In this document: in pieces, positions 36,299 through 45,965 of the stretch
Layout of the letters: each line of letters begins with the position of its first letter
How positions within the stretch are numbered: position 1 is the first letter of the stretch
Assembly (NCBI GenBank): GCA_025350665.1
Contig: JANXXJ010000293.1
Span: 1 to 58,600 of the forward strand
Origin: Gemmatimonadota bacterium
GTDB lineage: Bacteria > Gemmatimonadota > Gemmatimonadetes > Gemmatimonadales > GWC2-71-9
Length of the DNA: 58,600 nucleotides
Reading direction: 5' to 3'
Program-made: the position numbers and the translations under genes
The notes under the pieces: model-generated
Seen by the model: the letters and a program-made list of their open reading frames with translations, nothing else
What the model was told of the DNA's origin: nothing
The model's database searches: none

Positions 36299-38130
36299 GG
36301 GCCGCGTGGCTGTTGGCTGCCGCCGCCGGACTTTCCCTTGGGGTTCCGGCCGCCGCTGTCGCTCAGGGTGATATCGCCGCCTACGATCACTCCACCGTCA
36401 TGATCCCGATGCGGGACGGCGTGCGCCTCAACACGGTGGTGTGGCGCCCCAGAGACCAGATCGGTCCATTGCCGATTCTGCTGCAGCGGACGCCATACGA
36501 CGCGGAGGGCACCTGCCGTGGCGTATTTGCGGAGTATGGCTCGATCGTTCGCGAGCGCTACTTGCTGGTATGCCAGGATCTGCGGGGCAAGTACGGCTCC
36601 GAGGGCCAGTTCTCCATGATCCGTCCGACCCGGGTGCCCGGGGACGTCAAGGCCATCGACGAGACCACCGACGCCTACGATGCCATCGACTGGTTGGTGA
36701 AGAACCTGCCCAACACCAACGGTCGAGTCGGGATGCGAGGGATCTCGTACGACGGCTGGACGACGATGATGGCGTTGCTCGATCCGCATCCAGCGCTCAA
36801 GGCCGCGTCGCCCCAGGCTTCTCCGGACGACATGTTCCTGGGAGACGACTTCCACCACAATGGCGCCTTCCGCCTCAGCTACGGCTTCGAGTATGTGGCG
36901 GCTGTGGACGGGCAAACGTTCACCCCCTATGCGTTCGACCGTCTGGATACGTACGAATGGTTCCTCCGCCTAGGGGGGTTGGCCAACGTCGACGGCAGGC
37001 TCTTTCATCACAACAAACCGGCCTGGACCGACTTCACCAGCCACCCCGCCTTTGACGACTATTGGAAAGCCCGGAAGGTGATTCGTCACATCACCAGCGT
37101 GAAGGTGCCGACGCTCACCGTGGCCGGGTGGTGGGATCAGGAAGATTTCTACGGTCCGCTGACCATCTACGAGAAGATGGAGTCGCTCGACACCAAAGGG
37201 ATCAACTATCTCGTGGTCGGTCCGTGGAACCACGGCGGTTGGACCGACGAACAAGGGGCGGCTCTCGGCCCGATCAAGTTCGGCAGTCCAACCAGTGCGT
37301 TCTTCCGGGATTCGGTGGAAGCCCGCTGGTTCGCCTACTGGCTCAAGGACAAGGGGACGCTCAATCAGCCCGAAGCCCTCACGTTCCGGGCCGGGGCCAA
37401 CACCTGGCAGCGCCACGACACCTGGCCCCCCAAGACCGGCGTGACGGAGCGGCGGCTCTATTTCAACTCGGCCGGGCGCCTGACCTGGACGCCGCCACCG
37501 GCCGGCACCGCCTTCGACAGCTATGTGTCGGACCCGGCCCATCCCGTTCCGTACCGGGCCCGCCCGATCGTTCCGCTGTATGGCAGCAAGCCGCGTTCGT
37601 CCTGGCCTCTGTGGCAGGTGGACGATCAACGACACAGTCACCTGCGGCCCGACGTCCTGAGCTTCGAGACCGAACCCCTCGCGGCCGACGTGACGATCAG
37701 CGGCAAGGTCCTGGCCCGCCTTTTTGCGTCGACGACCGGCACCGACGCTGACTGGGTGGTCAAGTTGATCGACGCCTACCCGGAGGACTACCCCGCTGAA
37801 CCCGTGATGGGCGGGTACCAACTGATGGTGGTCGGGGATGTGTTCCGCGGCCGTTTCGTCTCGAGCTACGAGCGCCCGGCGGCGCTGACTCCGAACAAGG
37901 TCACGATGTTCCCGGTGGATCTGCATGCCGCTGACTACACTTTCAAGCAGGGCCACCGGATCATGGTGCAGGTCCAAAGCACCTGGTTCCCCTTGATCGA
38001 CCGGAACCCGCAGACCTTCGTCGCCAACATCTTCGAGGCCCGGGATCAGGACTACCGGAGCGCGACCCAGCGGGTCTACCGGTCGGCGCGCTATCCGTCT
38101 CACCTCTCCGTTTCCGTAGTCACCCCGTGA
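36295..38130 (+). CDS. Secreted CocE/NonD family alpha/beta hydrolase (paralogue)
   Basis: This 611-residue protein has a signal peptide (RAAWLLAAAAGLSLGVPAAAVAQ, shown by its Ala-Gln end). The nucleophile motif is GISYDGW, with Asp in AGWWDQEDFYGP and His in GPWNHGGW; the shared C-terminal blocks (GTDADWVVKLID, VQSTWFPLIDRNPQ) are nearly identical to the upstream protein. It is a tandem duplicate with all catalytic residues intact. The difference GG to DG beside the nucleophile and N-terminal divergence suggest altered substrate range. Its stop overlaps the next GTG. Confidence 0.92.
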   Translation: MRAAWLLAAAAGLSLGVPAAAVAQGDIAAYDHSTVMIPMRDGVRLNTVVWRPRDQIGPLPILLQRTPYDAEGTCRGVFAEYGSIVRERYLLVCQDLRGKYGSEGQFSMIRPTRVPGDVKAIDETTDAYDAIDWLVKNLPNTNGRVGMRGISYDGWTTMMALLDPHPALKAASPQASPDDMFLGDDFHHNGAFRLSYGFEYVAAVDGQTFTPYAFDRLDTYEWFLRLGGLANVDGRLFHHNKPAWTDFTSHPAFDDYWKARKVIRHITSVKVPTLTVAGWWDQEDFYGPLTIYEKMESLDTKGINYLVVGPWNHGGWTDEQGAALGPIKFGSPTSAFFRDSVEARWFAYWLKDKGTLNQPEALTFRAGANTWQRHDTWPPKTGVTERRLYFNSAGRLTWTPPPAGTAFDSYVSDPAHPVPYRARPIVPLYGSKPRSSWPLWQVDDQRHSHLRPDVLSFETEPLAADVTISGKVLARLFASTTGTDADWVVKLIDAYPEDYPAEPVMGGYQLMVVGDVFRGRFVSSYERPAALTPNKVTMFPVDLHAADYTFKQGHRIMVQVQSTWFPLIDRNPQTFVANIFEARDQDYRSATQRVYRSARYPSHLSVSVVTP

Positions 38131-39518
38131 CCGGCCTGCGAACCTCGGCACTCGACCCTGGCGCGGAGTCGGAACTCGCCGCGCGGTTTGGCGATCGGTT
38201 TACGACGGCCACGGCGATCCGCGATCATCACGCGCAAGGCGAGGCGTATCCGATTCCGCATCCACCGGACGCAGTCGTCTTCCCGAAGACCACCGACGAA
38301 GTGAGTCAGATTGCGGCGATCTGTACCAAGTATCGGACCCCGATGGTCGCCTGGGGGGCTGGTTCATCGCTGGAGGGTCACATTGCCGCTGTCCGCGGCG
38401 GGGTGACGGTCGATTTCTCGGAAATGAACCGAATCACGCGTCTCTCGCCGGAGGACCTCGACGTCACGGTGGAGGCCGGCGTGACTCGGCGACAACTGAA
38501 CGACGCGCTCAAAGGTACCGGCCTCGCCTTCTTCATCGATCCGGGCGCCGACGCCACGCTGGGCGGGATGGCTGCCACCCGTGCTTCGGGGACGACAGCG
38601 GTCCGCTACGGTACCATGCGGGAAAACATCCTCGGGCTCACCGTCGTGCTGGCCGATGGCCGGGTCATTCGTACCGGCGGCCGAGCCCGCAAGTCATCGG
38701 CCGGGTACGATCTGACTCGTTTGTTCGTCGGATCGGAAGGCACGCTGGGCCTGATCACCGACGTCACGCTTCGATTGCACGGCATCCCGGCGGCCATTGC
38801 GTCGGCTGTGTGTCAGTTCGCGTCCCTCGACGGGGCGGTGGACACGGTCATCTCCACGATCCAGCTCGGTGTGCCAGTCGCGCGGATCGAACTCCTCGAT
38901 GAGGTGTTCATGGCGGCGCTGAACAAGTATGCCGGCCTCGATTACGCGCCGGCGCCCACGCTGTTCTTCGAGTTCCATGGCGGGTCTGATGCCGGCGTTC
39001 GTGAAGATGCGGCAACCGTGAAGGAGCTCGCCGAACAGAATGGAGGTTCGGCCTTCCAGTGGGCGACCGATGAGACGGAGCGGGCCAGGTTGTGGAAGGC
39101 GAGACACGAGGCGTACTTCGCCAGTCTGACGATCAAGCCCGGCGCGCGGTCGTGGATCACGGATGTCTGTGTCCCGATATCCTGCCTCGCGGAGGCCATC
39201 CGGGCCGCCAAGCGGGACATCGCAGAATCGTTCATCCAGGGGGCGATTCTGGGCCACGTCGGGGATGGGAACTTCCATGTCGGCTATCTCGTCGATCCGG
39301 CCAACCCCACCGAGCTGACCGAAGCGAAGCGGCTCAATGACCGGATGGTGGATCGGGCCATCGCGGCGGGTGGGACCTGCACGGGCGAGCACGGGATCGG
39401 GCTGGGCAAGCAGGAATCGCTGCTCAAAGAACATGGTGAGGGGGTCCAGGTCATGCGCGATATCAAGCGGGCGCTTGATCCGGGCAACCTGCTGAATCCG
39501 GGGAAGATCTTCCGCTAG
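38127..39518 (+). CDS. GlcD-type FAD-linked oxidase (D-lactate/glycolate dehydrogenase)
   Basis: This 463-residue protein from GTG 38127 overlaps the previous stop (GTGA). The PCMH-type FAD domain shows VVFPKTTDEVSQIAAICTKYRTPMVAWGAGSSLEGH, and the C-terminal half has GHVGDGNFHVGYLVD (active-site His) and CTGEHGIGLGKQE. This pattern fits cytochrome-linked D-lactate dehydrogenases oxidising D-2-hydroxy acids to 2-keto acids. No signal peptide is present. In this operon it could oxidise a 2-hydroxy acid released by the hydrolases (inference). Confidence 0.9.
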   Translation: MTGLRTSALDPGAESELAARFGDRFTTATAIRDHHAQGEAYPIPHPPDAVVFPKTTDEVSQIAAICTKYRTPMVAWGAGSSLEGHIAAVRGGVTVDFSEMNRITRLSPEDLDVTVEAGVTRRQLNDALKGTGLAFFIDPGADATLGGMAATRASGTTAVRYGTMRENILGLTVVLADGRVIRTGGRARKSSAGYDLTRLFVGSEGTLGLITDVTLRLHGIPAAIASAVCQFASLDGAVDTVISTIQLGVPVARIELLDEVFMAALNKYAGLDYAPAPTLFFEFHGGSDAGVREDAATVKELAEQNGGSAFQWATDETERARLWKARHEAYFASLTIKPGARSWITDVCVPISCLAEAIRAAKRDIAESFIQGAILGHVGDGNFHVGYLVDPANPTELTEAKRLNDRMVDRAIAAGGTCTGEHGIGLGKQESLLKEHGEGVQVMRDIKRALDPGNLLNPGKIFR

Positions 39519-39538
39519 CCACCATCGAGGGATCCTGC

Positions 39539-40843
39539 ATGCGGGCACTCCTGCTGGCCGCGGCTCTTGCCGCGCCGACCGGTTCATTGGCAGCCCAGAC
39601 ACCGCGCGACACGACGGCAGCGGTAATTCGGGCTGGCCGACTGTTCGACAGCGAGACCGGTACCTTCGGGGCCGGCCGGGAAATTCTGGTGCGTGCGGGT
39701 CGGATCGTTGCCGTCGGTGACAAAGTCGATCACCCGGCCGGGGCCCGGCTGATCGACTTGAGTCGCTATACCGTGATGCCCGGGTTGATCGATGCTCACA
39801 CCCACCTGCTGTATCTGGAAGGCGTGACCGGCGGCCTCACGATGGAAGGCGTCAAGGCCCTCGTGAATGAGGGGCTCCCGCTCCGGACGCTCCACGGCGC
39901 AGCCCGGGCCAGAACGTTTCTCGAGGCCGGCATTACCACCGTTCGTGATCTTGGCAACAGTGGCCGGTTCGGCGACGTGGCCCTCCGGGACGCGATCGAG
40001 GATGGCAGTGTCGACGGGCCGCGAATGATTGTGTCCGGACCGGGTTTGAGCTCCGTCGGTGGCCAGTTTCCGGGTCTCAAGCCGGGCTACGAGGCCATCG
40101 CCGGGGACGAGTACCAGATCGTCCACAACGCCGCCGAGGCAGCCGATCTGGTCCGGCAGAATGTGACGTTCGGCGCCCAGGTCATCAAGATCTATTCGAA
40201 CAACACCCCTAATGTCGGCTTTCTTAGTTCCGACGAGATCCGGGCGATCGTCGCCGCGGCGCGAATTCATGGGGTCAAGGTGGCGGCGCACGCCACCGAT
40301 GATGCGGCCGTCTATCGGGCCGCCGATGCCGGCGTCAACTCGATCGAGCACGCGTACCGTGTGGCCGATTCCACGCTGGCGCTAATGGCCAGGAACGGCG
40401 TGACCCTGGTGCCCACTGATATCGACAGCGTGACGCTGGTCCAGTACATGACCATCAGCAACCGGGGCGGCCCCCCGCCGACCCCGGATCAGATTCAGCG
40501 GTTCATGGCCAGTCAGCGTGACCGCCTGATGCGGGCGGTCAAAGCCGGGGTCACGATCACCGCCGGCTCGGACAACTATCTCGACCTCCACTGGCCGCAA
40601 GGCTCCGCGGCCCGACGCAACCTGTTTGCCTATCGCGCGGCCGGCATGACGGCCGCGCAGGTGCTCCAGGCCGCGACGATCAACGATGCCCGTCTATTGG
40701 GCATGGAGGGGCGGCTTGGCGTGATCAAGGCGGGAGCCTGGGCGGATCTGGTCGCCGTGGACGGCGATCCGGAGCGGGATTTTGGCGCGATCGAGCGGGT
40801 GCGCTTCGTCATGAAGGCCGGGACCGTCTATGTCGGTCGCTGA
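39539..40843 (+). CDS. Secreted amidohydrolase (imidazolonepropionase/prolidase-like)
   Basis: This 434-residue protein has a signal peptide (LLLAAALAAPTGSLAAQ). The metal-dependent hydrolase motifs are intact: PGLIDAHTHLLY, carboxylatable Lys in VIKIYSNN, His in VAAHATD and IEHAYR, and Asp in TAGSDNY. This set matches binuclear-zinc Xaa-Pro or Xaa-Arg dipeptidases of the secreted Sgx9260 type. The neighbouring genes (CocE, S9, M19 remnant) fit peptide breakdown in the periplasm. Confidence 0.9.
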   Translation: MRALLLAAALAAPTGSLAAQTPRDTTAAVIRAGRLFDSETGTFGAGREILVRAGRIVAVGDKVDHPAGARLIDLSRYTVMPGLIDAHTHLLYLEGVTGGLTMEGVKALVNEGLPLRTLHGAARARTFLEAGITTVRDLGNSGRFGDVALRDAIEDGSVDGPRMIVSGPGLSSVGGQFPGLKPGYEAIAGDEYQIVHNAAEAADLVRQNVTFGAQVIKIYSNNTPNVGFLSSDEIRAIVAAARIHGVKVAAHATDDAAVYRAADAGVNSIEHAYRVADSTLALMARNGVTLVPTDIDSVTLVQYMTISNRGGPPPTPDQIQRFMASQRDRLMRAVKAGVTITAGSDNYLDLHWPQGSAARRNLFAYRAAGMTAAQVLQAATINDARLLGMEGRLGVIKAGAWADLVAVDGDPERDFGAIERVRFVMKAGTVYVGR

Positions 40844-40870
40844 CGAGCCAGTTGGCAGGGACCGCCTTCG

Positions 40871-42013
40871 ATGATCTGGCTGGCGGCGGCCATCCTGGCG
40901 CTGACAGTTCTGATGGGGTTGGAGACCCTGATTGGTGGGTCCCGAATCCGTCGGCTGCGCGATTGTCCGCCGGTCGATCGTCTTCACGCGCCCCCAGTAT
41001 CGATCGTCGTTGCGGCACGGGACGAGGCGGCCCACATCGAGGCGGCGGTCGCCACGATGCTGAGGCAGGACTATCCCGATTTCGAGCTGGTGGTGGTTGA
41101 TGACCGGTCCACGGATGATACCAGTGGCATTCTCGACCGAATGGCGACCGCCGACCCCCGCCTGACGGTTATCCATGTCTGCGACCTGCCCCCAGGCTGG
41201 CTGGGCAAGAACCACGCATTGCAGGCGGGCGCAGGACAGGCCCGGGGGACCTACCTCCTGTTCGCCGATGCGGATGTTCACCTGGCGACGGATGCCCTGA
41301 GCCGGGCGATCGGCCGATGTGAGGCCGCGGGCATAGACCATCTGGCCGTCGGGCCGGACCTGGTCATGCCAGGCGCCTTGCTCCAGGCGTTCGGCGTCTT
41401 CTTCCTCTACTCGTTTCTCGCCTTTACCAAGCCCTGGAAGGCCAGTGACCCGAACAGCTGGTTTTTTGTCGGGATCGGGGCCTTCAACCTGGTGCGCCGC
41501 GAGGCGTATTGGGACGTTGGGGGCCACGAACGAGTCCGTCTCCGCCCCGACGATGACCTCAAGCTGGGCAAGGTGCTCAAACGGGCGGGATATCGTCAGG
41601 AGGCCGGCATCGGTTCCGGGATGCTCTCGGTGGCCTGGTACCACTCCCTTGGCGAGATGATCCACGGGCTCGAAAAGAACATGTTTGCCGGCGTCGACTA
41701 CAGCATCCTCCTTTCCCTCGCGGGAGGATTGCTGCAACTTGTCCTTGGCGTGTTGCCGATCATTGCGGTGTTTGCGGTGACCGGGCCGGTCCGAGTTCTG
41801 CTGGCCGCCCAGGTCGCAGCCGTCATCCTGACGATGGCCGTCAACGCGAAGGTGCTGGGATTGCCGGTGCGGGTGGTATTGCTGACCCCGATCGTCGTCG
41901 GGCTGTTCGTATTCATTCTGTGGCGCACCATGGTCCTGAACCTGATTCAAGGCGGGATCCGCTGGCGCGGCACGTTCTACTCTCTCCGTGAACTCAAGGC
42001 CAATCGAGTATGA
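40871..42013 (+). CDS. Membrane glycosyltransferase family 2
   Basis: This 380-residue protein has an N-terminal membrane helix. A GT-A domain follows: VSIVVAARDEAAHIEAAV, VVVDDRSTDDT, PPGWLGKNHALQAG, FADADVHL (DxD) and RPDDDLKLGKVLKRAGY. Three or four C-terminal helices complete it. The GWLGKNHAL box is shared with carotenoid (CrtQ-like) and hopanoid-associated glycosyltransferases. Its stop overlaps the start of the S9 peptidase gene. The acceptor is probably a lipid, but this is inference. Confidence 0.88.
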   Translation: MIWLAAAILALTVLMGLETLIGGSRIRRLRDCPPVDRLHAPPVSIVVAARDEAAHIEAAVATMLRQDYPDFELVVVDDRSTDDTSGILDRMATADPRLTVIHVCDLPPGWLGKNHALQAGAGQARGTYLLFADADVHLATDALSRAIGRCEAAGIDHLAVGPDLVMPGALLQAFGVFFLYSFLAFTKPWKASDPNSWFFVGIGAFNLVRREAYWDVGGHERVRLRPDDDLKLGKVLKRAGYRQEAGIGSGMLSVAWYHSLGEMIHGLEKNMFAGVDYSILLSLAGGLLQLVLGVLPIIAVFAVTGPVRVLLAAQVAAVILTMAVNAKVLGLPVRVVLLTPIVVGLFVFILWRTMVLNLIQGGIRWRGTFYSLRELKANRV

Positions 42014-44013
42014 AATTGTTCGCTCTGTTGCTGCTCCTGATGCCCGGCCTTGCCACGGCGCAGGCCCCGGCCAAGCGCCGGGTGGTTCCCGGCGACTTCT
42101 ACCGGATCAAAGATGTGGGCAATCCAGTCCTGTCTCCGGACGGCCAATGGGCCGCCTACACGGTGGGGACCGCCGATTCAGCCAAGGACAAGCGGACCAG
42201 TGACATCTACATGACCAGCTGGGATGGCACGAAGACCATCCAGCTGACTTCCTCGCCCGACGACGAGTCGGCGCCGCGGTTCAGTCCGGACAACCGCTAC
42301 GTCAGCTTTCTGAGCGCTCGCGGGAACGATGAGAAGGGAGCCCAGCTCTGGCTGCTCGATCGTCAGGGCGGCGAGGGGCAACGGGTAACGGACCTCAAGC
42401 CCGGGATCAACGACTATGCCTGGTCCCCGGACGGCAAGCGTCTGGTCTTCGTGAGGATCGATCCCGACCCCGACACGGCCACGTCAACGGAGAAGCGGGC
42501 CCCGAAAGCGATCGAAATCGACCGGTGGGACTTCAAACGGGACTACGTCGGGTACCTGACTCGCCGCCGCACCCATCTCTATCTGTTCGATCTCGCGGCC
42601 CGAACGCTCGAGCAGATCACCAGCGGCGATTTTGATGACGCCGCCCCCGCCTGGTCTCCGGATGGTCGAACCATCGCATTCGTCAGCAAGCGGGCTCCCG
42701 GAAGCGATCGCACCGATAACGCCGACATCTACGCGGTCGAGGCCCGTGCCGGCGCGGTACCGAGACAGATCACGACCTTCGAAGGGAGCGACGGGGGGCG
42801 GGGGTCAGGCGGACTGAGTTTCAGTCCAGACGGGAAGTGGATTGCCTACCTCCGGTCCGGCGATCCCAAGTACTGGGCCTACAACAATCGCCGAGTGGCG
42901 ATTTCGCCTGCGGCGGGGGGCGAGGCCCGGGTGCTCACCGAGACGCTCGATCGTCCCGTGAACGAGTTGCAGTGGTCGAGTGACGGCAGCGCGATCTACT
43001 TTGTCTACGACGACGATCGCAGCGTGCCGCTCGGCCGGGTGATGATCGCCACGGGGGCGATCGAGCAGGTGATCAAGGGTCCCCGGGCGTTCGGAGGCCT
43101 GTCGATCAGCGGTGGCAGGATGGCGATGGTTGAGAGCACCGACGGCGCACCGGCCGAGGTCGTGGCACTCGACAACGGTGCGGTCCGTCGGCTGACGCGG
43201 TGCAACGACTCGCTGATGGCCGTCCTCGATCTGGGACCGGTCCAGGAGCTGGAATCGAAGAGCCGGGACGGAACCAGAGTGGGCAGCATGCTCTACTTGC
43301 CGCCGGACTACCGGCCGGGACAGCGGTTGCCGCTGGCGCTCCACATTCACGGCGGTCCATTCGGCCAGGACGGTCACGACTTCGACCTGATGCGACGCGT
43401 GTTCGCGGCACGCGGCTACGCGGTGCTGGCCCCGAACTATCGGGGCAGTTCGGGGCGGGGCGAAGCGTACAGCCGGGCGATTTTCGGCGACTGGGGGAAC
43501 AAGGAGGTCCTGGACCTCATTGGCGCGGTCGACGAAGCCATCGCCCGCGGCATCGCCGACCCGGCTCGGCTCGTCCTTGGCGGCTGGAGCTACGGGGGCA
43601 TTCTGACCGACTACATGATTGCGTCCGATCAGCGGTTCAAGGCCGGCGCGGCCGGCGCCGGCAGCGCGCTGCAGCTCTCGATGTACGGCCACGACATGTA
43701 TATCAACCAGTACGAGCAGGAGCTCGGGCTTCCGTGGAAGAACCCGGAGGCCTGGCTCAAGGTATCGTATCCTTTCTTCAAAGCGGACCGGATTACCACG
43801 CCCACGCTCTTCATGGGCGGGGAACGCGACTTCAATGTGCCGATTATCGGATCCGAGCAGATGTATCAGGCCCTCAAGACGAATGGTATTGACACCAAGC
43901 TCGTCGTGTATCCGGGGATGTTCCACGGGCCGGGTTTCCCCAGTCAGCGAGTTGACATCATGACCCGCTACATCGGCTGGTGGGAGCGATACGTCAAACC
44001 GATGATTCCATGA
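42010..44013 (+). CDS. Secreted S9 prolyl oligopeptidase family peptidase
   Basis: This 667-residue protein has a signal peptide (KLFALLLLLMPGLATAQ). A WD/PD40-type beta-propeller (repeated LSPDG, FSPD, WSPDG blocks, about 40-400) covers the entrance, and the C-terminal alpha/beta hydrolase has Ser in GGWSYGGILTDY, Asp in GGERDFNVP and His in GMFHGPG. Enzymes of this group (acylaminoacyl-peptidase or DPP-like) cut short peptides. The ATG overlaps the glycosyltransferase stop. Confidence 0.93.
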   Translation: MKLFALLLLLMPGLATAQAPAKRRVVPGDFYRIKDVGNPVLSPDGQWAAYTVGTADSAKDKRTSDIYMTSWDGTKTIQLTSSPDDESAPRFSPDNRYVSFLSARGNDEKGAQLWLLDRQGGEGQRVTDLKPGINDYAWSPDGKRLVFVRIDPDPDTATSTEKRAPKAIEIDRWDFKRDYVGYLTRRRTHLYLFDLAARTLEQITSGDFDDAAPAWSPDGRTIAFVSKRAPGSDRTDNADIYAVEARAGAVPRQITTFEGSDGGRGSGGLSFSPDGKWIAYLRSGDPKYWAYNNRRVAISPAAGGEARVLTETLDRPVNELQWSSDGSAIYFVYDDDRSVPLGRVMIATGAIEQVIKGPRAFGGLSISGGRMAMVESTDGAPAEVVALDNGAVRRLTRCNDSLMAVLDLGPVQELESKSRDGTRVGSMLYLPPDYRPGQRLPLALHIHGGPFGQDGHDFDLMRRVFAARGYAVLAPNYRGSSGRGEAYSRAIFGDWGNKEVLDLIGAVDEAIARGIADPARLVLGGWSYGGILTDYMIASDQRFKAGAAGAGSALQLSMYGHDMYINQYEQELGLPWKNPEAWLKVSYPFFKADRITTPTLFMGGERDFNVPIIGSEQMYQALKTNGIDTKLVVYPGMFHGPGFPSQRVDIMTRYIGWWERYVKPMIP

Positions 44014-44986
44014 CCGGGCGACGCCTGTTGGCCGGGCTGCTCGTGGTGCTGGCGCTGGGGATCGGTTCGCTCTTCACCGTCGTCGGTCCGATCGTGGCCG
44101 GCCGGATGAATCGGGTGGAGGCGGGCGTCGTTCGCCCGCCGTCGGCCGCGGCAGTCGCCCTGCATCGAACCCTGGGTGTCGTGGATCTCCATGGTGACTT
44201 GTTGCTCTGGCCGCGTTCGATCCTGGCCCGGGGGACCCGCGGCCACGAAGATCTGCCGCGGCTGCAGGAGGGCGGGGTGGTGCTCCAGGTGCTGTCGTCG
44301 GTCACGCAGACCCCGCGCGGCATCAACTACCTGCGGAACGACAGTACGACGGACCAGGTGCGGCTCCTGGCCATCGCCTCGCGCTGGCCGCTGGCGACGT
44401 GGTCGAGCCGGGTGGAGCGTTCGCTCTATCAGGCCCGGAAACTTGCCGCCGCCGCCCAGGCGTCCGGCGGCCAGCTCATCCAGATCCGGAGTGCGGCCGA
44501 TATCGGGCGTCTGCTGGCCGTTCCGGCATCCAACCCGAAATTGGTCGGCGTCCTGCTGTCGATCGAAGGGCTGCATGCCAGCGAAGGGCGCGAAGCCAAT
44601 CTCGATCGGCTCTACGATGCCGGCCATTGGATGATGGGAGTGACTCATTTCTTCGACAATGAGGCCGGCGGCTCCTCCGCCGGGGTGATGAAGGGCGGGC
44701 TGACGCCGTTCGGCCGGGATGCTATCCAATGGATGGAGCGGAAGGGGGTCATAGTCGACCTCGCCCACGCGTCACCGGCGACGATTGACGATGCCCTGCG
44801 TTTGGTTTCTCGCCCCGTGGTGGGTGTCCCATACCGGTGTCAAAGGAACCTGTCCCGGTCCACGGAACCTGGATGGTGCTGATCACTGACGCGCTGCTCC
44901 GGTCCGGGTTCACGGACGAGCAGGTGCGAAAGGTCATGGGTGGGAACGTACTTCGTCTCTTGACCGAGACCCTGCCGCCCCACTGA
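44010..44986 (+). pseudogene. Decayed M19 membrane dipeptidase
   Basis: ATG 44010 overlaps the S9 stop. Frame 1 encodes a membrane anchor, VVDLHGDLLLW (metal ligands H and D), LLSIEGLHAS (Glu ligand) and VIVDLAHASPATIDDAL, then breaks at about 44820 after RPVVG. The next family block, VSHTGVKGTCPGPRNLD, continues in a second frame, explained by one extra G in a GTGGTGGGTGT run. The final family block (LITDALLRSGFTDEQVRKVMGGNVLRLL) is in a third frame directly after it. The roughly 100 residues normally between, with the ligand aspartate of SDFDG, are deleted. A functional dipeptidase is unlikely. Confidence 0.85.
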
Positions 44987-45004
44987 AGCCGCCTGTGCGA
45001 CGCG

Positions 45005-45931
45005 TCAGGCGGCCAGGTAGCTCCGCATCCCACTCAGCGAGTCGATCGGCGTGAAGCCGAACCGGTTGATCAGTCCGGCAAGCTGGCGGGTGCCTTCTCC
45101 TCCAACCAAAACCGGAATCCTCGAGCCGAGTCCCGAGGCCAAGGCGGCAAACTCGCGCTCCGTTCCGGTCTCATCAATCGGGAAAACGATACTCAGGCCG
45201 ATCGCCCGGGCGTGGAGCTGGGTCGCGGCCAGGGCGACCTCCTCCCCGGGCAAATCAGGGCCGAGGTAAATGGCTCTCCAGCCGGCTGCGGCGGCGGTCG
45301 CAGCGGCCAGGATGGCTCCCAACTCATGGTGTTGGCCGGATGTCGTAGCGGCAACGAAGACGGGAGCTGTTGGATCGCTCGGGAGGCCGGCCAGCAGGCC
45401 GCTCATGATCTGGCGCACCGTGGCCGTCGTGAGGTGTTCCTGAACGATCCGAAGCCGGCCCTGGTGCCACTGTTCGCCCACCTCCCTCACCAATGGTGCC
45501 ACAACGGATTCCGCAAAGGGCACCGGGCCGAGCAACGTGGCCGCGCGGCGGAGCGCCACATCCAGGGCGGCGCCGTCCATCCAGTGGATCGCCTCGAGGC
45601 AGCGCCGGATGGTTCGCTCGGCAGCATCCTCGCCGGGCGCCGTCTCGGGCGTATCGGATCGGTGGCCAACGGTCTCGTCAAGCAGGCTGGCGACATCGGT
45701 ATCCGGCAGTTCGGAGAGACGACCGATCGAATGGCCGTGAAGCGTGGCCCGCCGCAGGAGTGACAGCCGGCCGACGTCCGACTCGGAATAGAGCCGCTGG
45801 CCTCCTTTGGTCCGGGCGGGTGCGACCACTCCGTAGCGCCGCTCCCAGGCCCGGAGCAACTCAGCGGACAGGCCGGTCCGCTTGAGCACGATCCGCACTG
45901 GAAAGACCGGAGTCTTGGGGTCTGACAGCAT
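45005..45931 (-). CDS. CarH/LitR-like MerR regulator with B12-binding domain
   Basis: The protein has 308 residues. An N-terminal MerR winged helix (VRIVLKRTGLSAELLRAWERRYGVVAPARTKGGQRLY split over 12-48) is followed by a four-helix B12-binding domain and a Rossmann cobalamin domain. The CarH hallmark W-x9-EH is present (W155, E165, H166), as is the base-off His motif, in variant form Q200-x-H202-x-x-G205. CarH proteins bind adenosylcobalamin, repress DNA in the dark as tetramers and fall apart in light. Start ATG 45931 sits so close to its promoter that the mRNA would be leaderless. Confidence 0.88.
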   Translation of the reverse strand: MLSDPKTPVFPVRIVLKRTGLSAELLRAWERRYGVVAPARTKGGQRLYSESDVGRLSLLRRATLHGHSIGRLSELPDTDVASLLDETVGHRSDTPETAPGEDAAERTIRRCLEAIHWMDGAALDVALRRAATLLGPVPFAESVVAPLVREVGEQWHQGRLRIVQEHLTTATVRQIMSGLLAGLPSDPTAPVFVAATTSGQHHELGAILAAATAAAAGWRAIYLGPDLPGEEVALAATQLHARAIGLSIVFPIDETGTEREFAALASGLGSRIPVLVGGEGTRQLAGLINRFGFTPIDSLSGMRSYLAA

Positions 45932-45936
45932 GCCCT

Positions 45937-45965
45937 AGCATACTCGCTTGTCCGGTTTTTGTAAA
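45937..45965 (-). promoter_or_regulatory. Promoter of the CarH-like gene, probably leaderless
   Basis: On the minus strand TTTACA (45965-45960), a 17-base spacer and TATGCT (45942-45937) form a good sigma-70 promoter. The A of the start codon is 6 bases beyond the minus-10 box, at the expected transcription start. Confidence 0.55.
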
